DNA of 64,000 nucleotides. Source: Botryotinia globosa. Taxonomy: Eukaryota > Ascomycota > Leotiomycetes > Helotiales > Sclerotiniaceae. The notes under the pieces were generated by a model that searched no databases, had not been told where the DNA came from, and saw only the letters and a program-made list of their open reading frames with translations. The stretch's first letter is position 1. Each line of letters starts with the position of its first letter. Shown here one piece after another: positions 25,224 to 37,069 of the stretch. The position numbers and the translations under genes were made by a program. The stretch covers positions 868,001-932,000 of the forward strand of contig RCSZ01000001.1 in NCBI GenBank assembly GCA_014898425.1, written 5' to 3'.

Positions 25224-26032
25224 ATCAGAGGAACAAACACAGGTTGTGGTGGGGGTGGTTGCAAGACTAGACAGAGTTGTACATAAGCGGAAGAGGTTAT
25301 TTGCTGCATTGAACTCTCATTGTTAGACTTGGAGACAACTTTCTGATTCGCGTAATCGCTTAGATGGAACTTTCGTGAAATGTCAAAATCTTTCCAAAGC
25401 AATTTGTGCGTAGACAACTAAACTAACACATGATTCTATGTCCCATGCCTATCGACGATCAGTAGAATTTATGGTTGCGAAGATTGTTACATCAAGCATT
25501 CACATCACTAGGGCTACACCTTGGTATAATATATAAAGTTCAGCCTTACGAAGAAGTTCCACCAAATGTTTTACAATAGCTCTGGCACAATGGGTGAGGA
25601 TTTTCTAAAGTATCTCTTGATAGTTATGTATGTACTGAAGCTAGTTGTTGTTTTTGTCAAAATGCGCATCCATCTTATGGGAACCCATATGTTCGAAAAT
25701 TAGACAAATTGTAAGATTGAAGAGGCAGAGGCTGAAAATGTGATTGATTGATTGATTGATTGGTGAAGTTTATTAATAGAAAAGCTCGCGTCACTCTAAA
25801 CCATACTTGGCCCTTTCCAAAAAGTTCCCCCTTACGACTTACTTCTCAATATTAACAGGCGACTTGTCCTCCAACCTCGATGCCGTACTTTTAATCCTCT
25901 ACCATTTATTTTTCTTTACACTCCTTCCGGCAACACATCAATTCGAGCTTGCTGGTTTAATTCTTTGGGAATTTGGGCTTTTAGAAGCTCCCTGGATCTA
26001 CAGAGCTTCTCGATTTTCATCTGAAATACACT
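25224..26032. other. Intergenic, small membrane protein to pmt1
   Basis: The 3' region of the upstream gene and promoter of pmt1. A GATT tetranucleotide run lies at 25742-25762. No gene seen. Confidence 0.6.
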
Positions 26033-29000
26033 ATGGCACGTACTGGAAAATCCGTGCACGCAGATGTCGCAAAGGGCTCGAGGAGCCCTTCAAGGCAACC
26101 TGTTACCAAGAAATCAACAGATTATACCTCTGAAGGGGTTAAAGATCAAGATGTCTTCCTCCTCCCTGGCTCCGACTTTCAGGTCATGACCGTCCTGACA
26201 CTGTTGGGTGCTATCGTAAGACTTTTCCGCATCTATCAACCAAGCAGTGTGGTATTCGATGAAGTCCAGTAAGTTGTCATGGTGCAATTGGTTTTTGGCC
26301 CTAGAACAAGCACTTACTTTTATTATAGTTTTGGTGGTTTCGCCTCGAAATACATAAAGGGTAAATTCTTTATGGACGTACATCCTCCTTTGGCTAAACT
26401 ATTGATTACACTTGCGGGATACTTGGCTGGATTTGATGGAGAATTTGACTTTAAAGATATTGGAAAGGATTATGTCGAACCAGGTGTACCATATGTTGCT
26501 ATGCGATTATTACCAGCTATCTGCGGAATTCTCTTGGTGCCTACCATGTTCTTAACTCTCAAGGCCGCTGGTTGCAGAACCATGACAGCTGCTATGGGAG
26601 CTGGATTCATTATATTTGGTGAGTCAAATTCTGCATCTTGCCTTCAAGAGCTAGGTTAACATCTTCAGAAAATGGATTACTTACTCAAGCACGTCTGATT
26701 CTCCTCGATTCTCCTCTCATGATCATGACAGCCACGACAGCGCTTGCATTTACATCTTTCACAAATCAACATGAACAGGGACCCACGAAAGCATTTGGAC
26801 TGAGCTGGTGGTTTTGGTTGGTTATGACGGGTTTTGGTTTGGGAGCCACCGCCAGTGTCAAATGGGTTGGACTTTTCACAATTGCTTGGGTCGGTAGTCT
26901 TACTGTATTGCAACTGTGGGTCTTGCTTGGAGATGCAAAAACTGTCACACCGGTAAGAGCCCTTCATTCTAATGAGATATTCAAATACTGACAAGTACAG
27001 CGCATTTTCGCCAAGCACCTCGTAGCACGAATCTTTTGTCTTATTATCATTCCCCTTACATTCTATATGGCCATGTTTGGTATCCACTTCCTATGTCTGG
27101 TTAACCCAGGAGACGGTGATGGATTCATGAGCTCTGAGTTCCAAGCAACTCTTAACTCGAAGTCCATGCAAGATGTTCCCGTAGATGTTGCTTTTGGAAG
27201 TCGAGTTAGCATCAGGCATCACAATACCCAAGGAGGATATCTACACTCTCACAATCTTATGTATCCAACTGGTAGCAAGCAACAGCAGATCACATTGTAC
27301 CCCCACAAAGACGAGAACAATATCTGGCTCTTGGAGAACCAGACTCAACCACTCGATATCAACGGACAACCAATCAACGGATCATTGGCCTGGGATGCTT
27401 TACCTGAACCAAAGCTCATTCAAGACGGTGATGTCCTCAAGCTATACCATCAACCTACACATCGTCGCCTCCATTCTCATGATGTTCGACCGCCAGTTAC
27501 CGAGGCAGATTGGCAGAACGAGGTGTCTGCTTATGGTTACGAAGGATTCGAAGGCGATGCTAACGACTTCTTCCGTGTCGAGATCATCAAGAAAATGTCC
27601 GACGGAGAATTGGCTAAGACTCGCTTACGAACAATTCAGACCAAGTTTAGACTTGTTCATATCATGACTGGCTGTGTTTTGTTCTCACACAAAGTCAAGC
27701 TTCCTGAGTGGGCATCCGAACAGCAAGAAGTCACATGCGCTAAGGGAGGAACTCTTCCCAACAGTGTTTGGTATGTTGAGCAAAATGAGCATCCTCAGCT
27801 TGGAGCAGACGCGGAGAAAGTCAACTACAGGAATCCAGGTTTCTTTGGCAAATTCTGGGAGCTCAACAAAGTCATGTGGCACACAAATGCTGGTTTGGTT
27901 GAATCCCATGCTTGGGACTCTCGTCCTGATTCTTGGCCTATTCTCAGACGTGGTATCAACTTCTGGGGAAAAGACAATCGTCAAATTTATCTCATTGGTA
28001 ACCCTGTAATTTGGTGGAGCTCGACATTGGCTGTTGTTTTGTTCGTAGCCTTTAAAGGACTTGCCGTTCTCCGTTGGCAAAGAGGGTTCAGAGATTACGA
28101 TAACCCAGTTTTCAAGCGATTCGACTACGAAATTGGAACATCTGTTCTTGGGTGGGCTTTCCATTATTTCCCATTCTACCTGATGCAGCGTCAGCTTTTC
28201 CTTCACCACTACTTCCCCGCACTTTATTTCGCCATCATCGCGTTGTGTCAGATTTTTGACTTTATCACTGCCCGTGTTCCTGGTATCGGTTTGCGCGAAC
28301 GCCCATTCATTGGAAGGATTGGCGCGGTCATTTTCTTAACGCTCAGCATGATTGTCTTTGCTCTCTACTCTCCATTGGCATACGGCAATCCATGGACACA
28401 ATCGGCCTGCAAGCAAGTCAAGCTTTTTGAAAAGTGGGACTGGGACTGCAATACCTTCTTGAACAATGTAAGTTCAATTTTATTTTAGTCATGACTTTTT
28501 CTTGTTTGTCACGTCAGAACATGCGCTAATGTTCTTAGTACTCTGACTATGGCACTCAATCTATCAATTCGAACGCCGACGTCCACAAGACAGATTCGCC
28601 ATTGATCCCAACCAATGCTGCTGAAATCCCAGCACAGGCTGGGGCTGGCGAGCAGAAACCCCTTGTAGAACAAGAGAACGTCTCAGGAGCACCAGAAGGG
28701 AAACCAGAAGGACTGGTCTCTCCACCGCCAGCCGCCCCTGTCGCTAGTCATAGCATTGTTTCTCGTGAGGAGAAAGTTGAATACAGAGATCAAGACGGCA
28801 ATATCCTTGATCCTGAGGCAGTAAAGTCTCTCGAAGGAAAAGTCAGCTTCAAGACCAGATATGAAACCAGGACCCGTATGGTTGATGCCCAAGGCAATGA
28901 GATCAACCCACCCGAGGATGATGCAGCTGGAGTCGCACCACCTCATCCAGACGTTGAAGGTTCTGACCCTCAAACTGTCGTCAAAGCAGAGCCAGATGTT

Positions 29001-29123
29001 CAGGAAAAGCCATTGGCTCAACCTGACGTGCAAGCTGATGAGAGCAAGGAGCAAAGTATTGAGAAATCTGATGGCGGAGCTGCTAAACCGGCAAGCGAAG
29101 GGAACGAGGCGACTGCAGCTTAG
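26033..29123 (+). CDS. pmt1: Protein O-mannosyltransferase, PMT1 family
   Basis: Five exons (26033-26268, 26329-26618, 26669-26952, 27001-28467, 28539-29123) give 953 residues. The enzyme transfers mannose from dolichyl-phosphate mannose to Ser/Thr of secretory proteins in the ER membrane. The first luminal loop holds the catalytic Asp-Glu (residues 76-77) in VVFDEVHFGGFASKYIKG, followed by FMDVHPPLAKLL. Multiple membrane spans come next, then a MIR-type luminal region (from about residue 340, SRVSIRHHNTQGGYLHSH) and a second hydrophobic cluster including FHYFPFYLMQRQLFLHHYFPAL. The long hydrophilic C-terminal tail contains EYRDQDGNILDPEAV. FMDVHPPLAK and this tail favour PMT1 over PMT2 or PMT4. 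Four of the five exons carry the membrane core; exon 5 encodes the tail. Confidence 0.95.
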
Positions 29124-29526
29124 GGTTTTCATCTCTTTTGTCATGTCTAGAAATCACAGGAGACAGCACGGAAAATATTCGGCCCAATGGCCCTTGTAAC
29201 ATAGAACACATGTGACAGCAATTCTATTGATCTAAAATTAAGAAATTGTGCACTAGGTACCTGCCAAAAATTGGTTGAAATCGTGATCTCGTTTATAAAC
29301 AAGGTTCTGCTGGATTGGAATATGCTACTGGTATCGAATAATCTATGCATGCTGATAAGTCAGGCCCATTTCTGCAAGAGCCAGATTGAAGGCACATTTC
29401 TCTGCATTGCGACTTTGCAAGCTGGCCAAGTTTTCTGATTTAATATCCTCAAGCAGAAGAAAAGCTACATCAAACCAGGAGCCGATCCCACTTTCATGAA
29501 TGGGGGGGGGGTTCTAAAGTCTATAG
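29124..29526. other. 3' region of pmt1
   Basis: No gene seen. A run of ten Gs at 29502-29511 lies just before the mobile element relic. Confidence 0.6.
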
Positions 29527-29930
29527 TAGGGTTGGGCATATATAATATAATATTTGAACATATTAGTCAACAAAATATAATATATAATATTAGTCAAGCA
29601 AAATATATAACGAATTTTCCCTATCTAATAAATTTAAAAGAAAAATTCGGCTGAAATCCTTAAAAATAAGATTTTTTTTCTGAAATTATATAATATAAAT
29701 TATATAATATAAATCATATAATTCAAATATCTTTTGAAATCTATAATAATAATTTTTAATAATTTATCAAAAAATGTCTTTAAGTTTATTACATTTTTAT
29801 TTATCTTGAGGGTTTGATTGGCTGTCGAATTATGTATATAATCTTAATGTAATATTTTATATTAATCAAAAAACGTTATAATATAAAAATATGTAATTCT
29901 CAGCCAGATTATATAATTTGCCCAACTCTA
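29527..29930. mobile_element. hAT-like non-autonomous element (404 bp), RIP-degraded, with 8-bp target duplication
   Basis: The ends are inverted: TAGGGTTGGGCA on the left and, read from the other strand, TAGAGTTGGGCA on the right. The interior is very AT-rich with no coding capacity. It is flanked by GTCTATAG (29519-29526) and GTCTACAG (29931-29938), an 8-bp direct repeat differing by one C-to-T change in a CA context. An 8-bp duplication with TAGGG-type ends is the pattern of hAT transposons. A related copy lies at 61510-61901. Confidence 0.75.
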
Positions 29931-31496
29931 GTCTACAGAGTATACTAATTGCGCTTTTTAGCTTATCATTGTTTCCACCAATTGATGAAGGAAATGTTGC
30001 AGAAGATGCTTACACAGCAAGCGCCGAGTATCATAATAATGGAATTTCTATTTCTTTCAATAGTTTCACGAGTACACAGACGCTTCTGTGAGGGAACACA
30101 GATGCCAAGTTATGGCTGGCTGTAATGCTGTATTTATGTTGATCTTTGGTATTTCTTCGGAGACTTTCAATACCCAGCTGAACAAATACCGGCATCCCCG
30201 TACCCCGACTCAATCTTGTGGCCTTCCCTGTACGTAATCACGAGATCACGCAGCAATATGGCTCGCAACTTTGATTACTTTTTCGGCAAAAGTACTTCTT
30301 TGTATATGGAGTAGTAGCACTCAGCCACCTGGACACCTAGACACCTAGACACCTAGACACCTAGACACCTACTGTAGTAGTAGGTAGTTACACGGACGTG
30401 TTACAGATTACGATATGCACGATTACAAGTTACAACATATATGCCGAGGGACTTTCTAGAATATGCATTGTTTGACTCTTCAAGGCTTCTCTAGGTAGTC
30501 ATAATCTAGCTACTTAGTCCTACTTCACATGTAAACTCAAAATGATCGGACTGCACTGCATCCATCACGTTTGAATCATTCAAGCGACGGAGCTAGCCGT
30601 GGAGTAATCGATCCGTACGGAACTGTACTGTCGCGTTACTCGCGTAGAATTAGAATTCGTCTGATCGGTTGCGGTTATCCTTTAACTTCCTGCTTGTTAC
30701 AGTGCCGACAGCAAGCAGCCAGCCTACTTTGGAAGTTTGGAATCCATCCACATCGATTTTCTTCAACCATCGGATATGCATCCCAAAACGGATAGGGAAG
30801 TATGTCGAGCTTCCTAATTCGGATTTTGAATTCGTACCCAGGTCACCTTACGCGTAAAAGTCCTCCGGACTCGCGAGCTTTTCGCTTTTGCCAGAGCACT
30901 TTTACGCACGTGTGATTCCTTACTGGCTACAAAGTCCACGTTCGCACGACGTCGTGATTGCCCCTGGTCAGTTTCAAATTGACCATTCATATAGTCCAAA
31001 TGTCATTGCGTCAAAAATGTGTGATGGTAACCTCGATTTATTGGGGCGTTTGCTATCTATTCCACCAGCCTGCCGCCGATCCTATCTATACCGAGACGTA
31101 TGGACCTGAAAGGTATTCTAGTGACCGTTTGGAAGACCTCAATTTGTACTTTTGTACACCCACTCATGAACAGACCAGATGTTGCACTAAACCCTCCCTT
31201 CCCCCAACTTTATTAAACTGGGCCATATATAGAGTATGTCTATCTATCATCAAAAGCTAGGTCGATCGTTCAGGTACAAATAAGCACGCCTCCCTTCTGA
31301 ATATCAGCCAATCTTCATGCATTCGATCGATTGCTGATTGCTATTCACATCAGATCCTATTTGGATTCGGTGATTCAAAGAGGCTTTTCTGTTCTCCTCT
31401 TCGTTCTTTATTGCACTCCGAGTTCACCTTTCTGGGTTCCAACATCTCAGTCTACTTTTTCAAACCCAACATTCGATCTGGGATCTCAAAGCAACA
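29931..31496. other. Intergenic, element relic to lysophospholipase
   Basis: Contains an ACACCTAG tandem at 30333-30370 and a TATA-like TATATAGA at 31226-31233. The leader before the lysophospholipase ATG is pyrimidine-rich. Short frames here are not convincing. Confidence 0.55.
30333..30370. repeat. ACACCTAG octamer tandem
   Basis: Nearly five tandem copies of an 8-bp unit. Confidence 0.93.
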
Positions 31497-33415
31497 ATGG
31501 CTTGGTCAATATCCTCGTTACTTGGATTTTTGACGGGGAGTAGCGTAGTTAGCGCTTCGTACGCGCCAACCTCTGTGACATGCCCTTCAGGGGTATCACT
31601 TGTTAGACCTGCAAATGGTCTTTCAGACAATGAGGAATCCTACAGAGTATCGAGAAAAGCTGTTGCGGATGTCGCTTTGAAAACGGTACGGAATATCATT
31701 ATCTTTTTGATTCACCTAAGCCTAGAACTGGTTCCACTTGCTACGTTTTAGGCGAGAGGAGATTACGAGTCCCTATTTCTTTCTCTTGGCTCAAAATTCA
31801 ACTTTGACTGATTCTATGTATAGTGGCTGGAGAAAATAAACTCGGGATTTGGTACCGATGATTTGCCAACGGTATGTATATCTGTCTCGGTCTCATTCCT
31901 TCGGCGACTAATATTATTCAGATCGCGCTTACCCACAGCGGTGGGGGCTACCGATCTCTCCTGTCGGTCAGTAATTTTCATGAAAAGACATTCTTTAGAA
32001 TTGCGGGGTTCCATGCGTCGTCGAAATATCTCCTAGACCATCTTTCCCAAGCAGTCCAATACTAACTATTCCAAAAGAGCGCCGGTGTAGTTCAAGGTCT
32101 TGATGCACGGGATAGTGATGTTTCTACTAGCGGTCTCTACCAAGCTATCACATACCAAGCAGGTCTTTCGGGTGGATCATGGTTCCTTTCATCCCTTGCC
32201 GGAAACAACTATCCAACAGTCTCGTGGTTGCGAGATAATCTCTGGGAAACGGCATTTCAAGAATCACTCTTCGGCCCTGATGGATTACTATTCGTCGTAG
32301 CGTACGCCAAAATCGTCGGAGAACTTCTTGAAAAAGATGCTGCAGGCTTCCACACTACTCTCACTGATCCATGGGGGAGACTTTTGAGCTATCAATTGCT
32401 CCCAAATAATGGCGAATCAACCACTTTCTCATCAGTCGCCACACTTTCGAATTTCACCTCACATGCAGTCCCATTTCCAATCATTACCAGTAGGGGAGTG
32501 AAGACATGGCTAGGCCAATGCGGGCCCGGTCCTAATGCTACAATGTATGAGTTTTCTCCATATGAATTTGGATCCTGGGATGCCGACGTGTCTGCTTTCA
32601 CGCCAACTGAATATCTTGGCACTACTTTGAAAAATGGTGTGCCAACTGGGACATGCACCACGAATTACGATAACTTGGGCTATATCCTAGGAACCTCAAG
32701 TAGTCTGTTCAACGAGGCGTGTCTCAGCGTTCCAGCACCCGTTAATGGTTCTTCAGATGCGTTTGAAAATATCTCTGCATTTCTTGACGGCGTGCACGAG
32801 GTAACCACCGAAGATTTATATGCTATCTATAAAAATCCCTTTTACGAATACGACTCGTCCTCGGGCGTGGTTAACACTGCAAACAATGTTCCAGCTCAGG
32901 ACACATTAAGTTTAGTCGATGGTGGAGAAGCCTTGCAAAACAACCCCATCTTCCCGTTCCTGCAGCCAGACAGAAACATATCTGCTATTATCGTGAATGA
33001 TAACAGTGCAGACGATGCAAACAACTGGCCCAACGGATCCGAAATTCTTACCACATACGTACAGTCGCTGTCAGCCGGTCTCACGCGCATGCCTGTCATT
33101 CCTTCCGTCGAGAATTTTGTCGCCAGGGGCTACAACAAGCGAGCCACGTTCTTTGGCTGCGGTGATACAAGCAAAATAACAATCGTTTACCTCCCCAATG
33201 CACCATACACGTTCGCTAGTAATGTCTCGACTGCCCAATTGATCTATCCAGCAGCCACTTCCGCGGGAGTCATCGCGAATGGTGTGGAAGTTGCAACCCA
33301 GGGCAATGATACCGAATGGCCTACTTGTTTAGGTTGTGCGTTTATGGAGAAGACCGGACAAGCCCTTCCAAGCGAATGTACGGCTTGTTTCACAAAGTAT
33401 TGTTATTACAGTTGA
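31497..33415 (+). CDS. Secreted lysophospholipase / phospholipase B (cPLA2-like fold)
   Basis: Exons 31497-31685, 31824-31871, 31922-31966 and 32078-33415 give 539 residues. A signal peptide ends near residue 20 (LTGSSVVSA). The phospholipase B catalytic motifs are present in order: the oxyanion stretch SGGGYRSLLSSAG, assembled across two introns; the nucleophile elbow GLSGGSWFLSSLAG, with the active Ser in GLSGGS; and the catalytic Asp in LVDGGEALQNNPIFP. Many N-glycosylation sites and a Cys-rich C-terminus (CLGCAFM, CTACFTKYC) are visible. No C-terminal hydrophobic tail follows, so a GPI anchor is unlikely and the enzyme is probably secreted. It hydrolyses acyl esters of (lyso)phospholipids. 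Two exons of only 48 and 45 nt were placed by the conserved motifs they encode. Confidence 0.93.
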
Positions 33416-33953
33416 GATTGGTGATACCCTTATTGATATTTTGATGGCGAGAAAGCTGGACTTTGTATATAGTATATCATTGAAGTAGCGTCGGAAGAGG
33501 GAAGGATGAAGCATATTCGATACCTCTATATGAGGCTATGTAGCTCGTTATCAGTAGAGATATAGAATTTTGTAATATCTATCATAAATTAGATACTTAT
33601 TCTGACCATACTCTGATCGCCCTGTTGAGTATTATCTTGCTGTCTTCCGTCTCGATCTTCTGATTTCTTTAGGTTTTCGCCATTGTATTTCCTCAACAGC
33701 AACGTGGACTGTAATCATAACTCGTCTGGCAAAAGGGAATGGTTTCGTGGTTCCACCCCACCTTTGTCCCTCACACTTCAGTCTTACTCACCACGCCGAT
33801 ATCTTCATGTCAGCATGAACTCCACCTGAACAATGTTGTACGTACAAGCCATCCCGTGATTCCAAGCGCAAGTAACTTATAAATGTAAGGTTATAGATGG
33901 CACTTTTCAACAAACACAATCTAGCTTCTTCCATTCCCATTCATTAAATAACC
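33416..33953. other. Intergenic, lysophospholipase to dienelactone hydrolase
   Basis: Holds the 3' region of the lysophospholipase gene and a compact promoter with TATAAATG at 33878-33885. No gene seen. Confidence 0.6.
33878..33885 (+). promoter_or_regulatory. TATA-like box upstream of dienelactone hydrolase
   Basis: TATAAATG lies 69 bp before the ATG at 33954 and is followed by a CA-rich leader. Assignment is by position and sequence only. Confidence 0.45.
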
Positions 33954-34882
33954 ATGCAATCAATCAACGGCCACAGCGCCGCATGCTGCAACATCCCACC
34001 GGTCGTCTCAAAAGGATATGCTCCTAAAGGTACCTACGAAACCATTGGCGGTCTTAAAACTTGTGAGTGTCGCTCCGATTCAATAGGAATACACTATGGC
34101 TATTGATAACCCCCAAAGATGTTTCTGGGCCGCCATCTGCGAAGAAAGCCATACTGGTCATCTACGATATCTTTGGATACTATCCACAAACCATTCAAGG
34201 GGCAGATATCCTGGCTCAAGGATCGGGGGAGGAATATCAAATCTTCATGCCAGATTTCTTTGAAGGACAACCGGCGAAGCTGGAGTGGTGAGTGGACATC
34301 AGTGTTTGCCATTGTGGAAATAGGAATGTCAATGGGATTTTTAGGTACCCGCCTGTGACTGATGAACAAATGAAATCTCTCATGGATTGGTTTGCTCCGA
34401 GGAAACCAGATATTGCGATTGAGAGGATTCCGAGGATTCTGAAGGATATTGAGGAGAAATATGGAGAGAAAAGTTGGGGTGCCGTGGGGGTATGTGTTTT
34501 CTTTCGTTGCCATCTCAGTGTTTTCCTGATACAATCAAGAACTGACTTAATGATACAGTACTGCTGGGGCGGAAAAGTCATCGCCATAACATCCAGTGCA
34601 AACAGTCCATGGAAAGTATCAGCTCAGCTGCATCCCGGTATGATGGATGTAGAAGACGCGGGGAAGATTACGATTCCTCACGTGGTGTTAGCATCGGAGG
34701 AGGAAAGGAAGGATATGGATGCTTATGAGAAAGAGTTGAAGGTGGAAAAATACGTTGAGACGTTTCAGGATCAGGTACATGGGTTTTTGAGCGCGAGAGC
34801 GGACTTGGAGGATGAGGTGAAGAGGAGGGAATATGAGAGGGCTTATGGGGTTTTGGTGGAGTGGTTTGGAAAGTTTTTGTAG
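33954..34882 (+). CDS. Dienelactone hydrolase family protein (Aim2-like)
   Basis: Exons 33954-34062, 34119-34287, 34345-34489 and 34559-34882 give 248 residues, the normal size for the family. The alpha/beta-hydrolase fold is shown by AILVIYDIFGY and PDFFEGQPA. The nucleophile elbow GYCWGG, created at the last splice, has Cys as nucleophile as in dienelactone hydrolases. The catalytic His lies in VHGF near the C-terminus; the acid is probably in the loop after HVVLASEEE. The family opens cyclic esters; the fungal cytosolic members, including yeast Aim2, have no firmly known substrate. The N-terminal CCNIPPVVSKGYAPKG is typical of these fungal proteins. Confidence 0.9.
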
Positions 34883-35237
34883 TTGTCGTCTGGTGTACAT
34901 TAGTCGAATGGACAGAAACTTTATAATTTTACTCACCGAGACTCGGAACGTTATGTTCAAATATTGATTTTTGCTTGGTACTAATTTCATATTTTCGGAT
35001 GTTCAAGTTCAAGAACTTTGACTTTAAAATGTCTGAAATTGCCAGACTCTCACCTCTAAAAGAGAGTAAGCTCACCGGGAGTAAAATCCATGGAAAACGG
35101 CCGTGCACTAGCGTCATTCCCAAATCCTCAGTCCCTCCATTTGCGATATCAGTCCACTCGACTCCAAGAACGCAGTAACGGGCAATTTGGTCAGCGGATA
35201 CCTCTCGATATATCGAATATACGTCAGAATCAATAAG
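34883..35237. other. Short intergenic, hydrolase to bL36m
   Basis: Contains the 3' end of the hydrolase gene and the promoter of the mitochondrial ribosomal protein gene. No gene seen. Confidence 0.6.
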
Positions 35238-35740
35238 ATGATACCCTCGACAATGTTTCTTCGCACAGCACGCATGGTTTTCCCGGCTTTTGCACGAGTT
35301 CAAAGTACACAATTGGCTGGTGCAAGATGTTTTGCTTCGATGCAGATGGCGAAGAGACCAACATTGGCTTTGATGGAGAGGGCGAAGGAGAGTGCGAGTT
35401 TGGGCGCGAGTGGAAAAGGGGCAGAACAAGTCAGGGGTATGAAGGTTAGGAGTTCGGTGAAGAAGTTGTGTGAGGGGTGCAAGGTATGTTTTGTGTTTAT
35501 TTCTGGGGGCAAGAGGATTTGGGTTGTGCGGGAATTGAGATGGGAGGAATATTATACGACAGCGAAGAAGCGGCTTGGGGGATATTTTTTTAGGATTTGT
35601 GACTGTGAGTGACTAGATGTGTGAATGCTAACGCGGTAACACTACAGAGCGTCAGAAGAAAGGGTGGAAAATCAGGGAAAGGACATGTTTATATCATTTG
35701 TTCATTGAATCCTAAGCACAAGCAGAGACAAGGAAAATAG
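35238..35740 (+). CDS. Mitochondrial ribosomal protein bL36m
   Basis: Exons 35238-35483 and 35648-35740 (intron 164 bp) give 112 residues. The C-terminal 40 residues are a complete bL36: MKVRSSVKKLCEGCKSVRRK, then GHVYIICSLNPKHKQRQG. The zinc ligands are the two Cys of CEGC, the Cys of IIC and the His of KHKQRQ. The intron splits the protein right after CEGCK, and splicing restores the invariant SVRRKG. The first 70 residues are rich in Arg, Ala and Phe, as in a mitochondrial presequence. I start at ATG 35238; the in-frame ATG at 35253 would also leave a good presequence. It belongs to the large subunit of the mitochondrial ribosome. Confidence 0.93.
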
Positions 35741-36304
35741 ATGATTGAATCCATACGGGTTGCGAAATACCAGGTTGGAGAGCAGAGAACGAGTAACTTC
35801 AATCGAATATGTTGCGGAATTGCGGGTTGCGCACAACCGTGAGGATTTTGAGCTTCTGACGAAAGAGCCATGAGGAGTGAGATGTACGATATGTGTAGCA
35901 CTCTGTATAAAGAGTACGCACTAGACACTGGGTATGGCGTTGAGGGAAATAGTAGATATGTTGGCGGAGCAAAGAATCACCTCCGCACATAGACGATCAG
36001 AAAAGAATACAAACAGACAAAATCCAGAAGCCAGGCAAATGAACATACATGGCCTTGTGAGGATTTATATGCCTTTTTCTCGCTCTTAATAGAAGTTTGC
36101 CCACGCCATCTACAAGCCTCAATGAATGATTATTTTCCAATACCCCGTACTCCATAGCTACTCCATACCAATGCATGTAGATGATATACAACCTTTTTCC
36201 CACAATCCAGATAATACATCATATCCCAGTGATATACCTTTCCATTCCTTCCCACTGCGTTTTACCTGTACCAATTAAGTACTTGATTTGGCTCTACATC
36301 CCCC
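35741..36304. other. Intergenic after bL36m
   Basis: No gene or clear repeat seen. Confidence 0.5.
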
Positions 36305-36535
36305 ATGCATTTGTTAGCTTTCATTGCCACTTCACATCAAACTGTACCCGACTCTTCCAACTTTACCAATCTCGAGACTAACTCAACACCTCCCCCAACC
36401 AAACAAGAAGAAACTAAACCCACCAGATCTGTCACTCCCCTATTCCTCTCAAAATCATCCCTCACAAACCTCCTCGTCTCTTCCCTAGACCCCGCACCAG
36501 GAATCCGTCGACAATCCCGGAGAATCCGTCTATAA
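36305..36535 (+). CDS. Hypothetical small open frame (76 aa)
   Basis: A single open frame rich in Pro, Thr and Ser, ending in RRQSRRIRL. I do not recognise it. It is listed only because composition and codon pattern look more coding-like than the surroundings. It might be the last exon of a gene whose first exon lies upstream (a TTGTTAG acceptor lies at 36309-36315). Chance occurrence is quite possible. Confidence 0.2.
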   Translation: MHLLAFIATSHQTVPDSSNFTNLETNSTPPPTKQEETKPTRSVTPLFLSKSSLTNLLVSSLDPAPGIRRQSRRIRL

Positions 36536-37069
36536 AGTGAAATAGCCTTGGATCTCTGGAGAAACTATCAAACTATTAAACTCTATTCTTTTTCATATAT
36601 CCATGTATAGAATAGGACGTACATGATCCAGTGACACGGTAGGACCGAGTTTACTCGATGGCCGCCGGGGTTTGGCGGATGAATGGGAACGAATTGTGGG
36701 AGTGATGTTGCTGAGACGAAGATAGGTTCGCAATGGGGGAGTGCGCATTTTGGGTTGATATACTAGGGTTTGGCTGTAAGATGAGGAATTGGAGGGAGCG
36801 GACGGTTTGAGATATAAATTTGTGGAAGAAAAGGATGATCATCAGATGAAGAGGGATGGGCGGAACGCGGGGGCGGGGCGGGGCGGGATCTCGCGTCGCG
36901 GGGCAGATTGTCTAGAACATCTCGGCGCGTTTGCTGGATAGGTAGTAGTTAATTCGAAATAAGAAACGAGGTTATCACTTGGAGAGATTATATTGCAATG
37001 GTGTACTGAATCTTGATCATAGACATAACATTAAAGTTTTCAATTTGCGGATCTTAAAAAAGAGCAAAA
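36536..37069. other. Promoter region of the Naa40 gene
   Basis: A GGGGCGGGGC run lies at 36871-36885. No gene seen. Confidence 0.5.
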
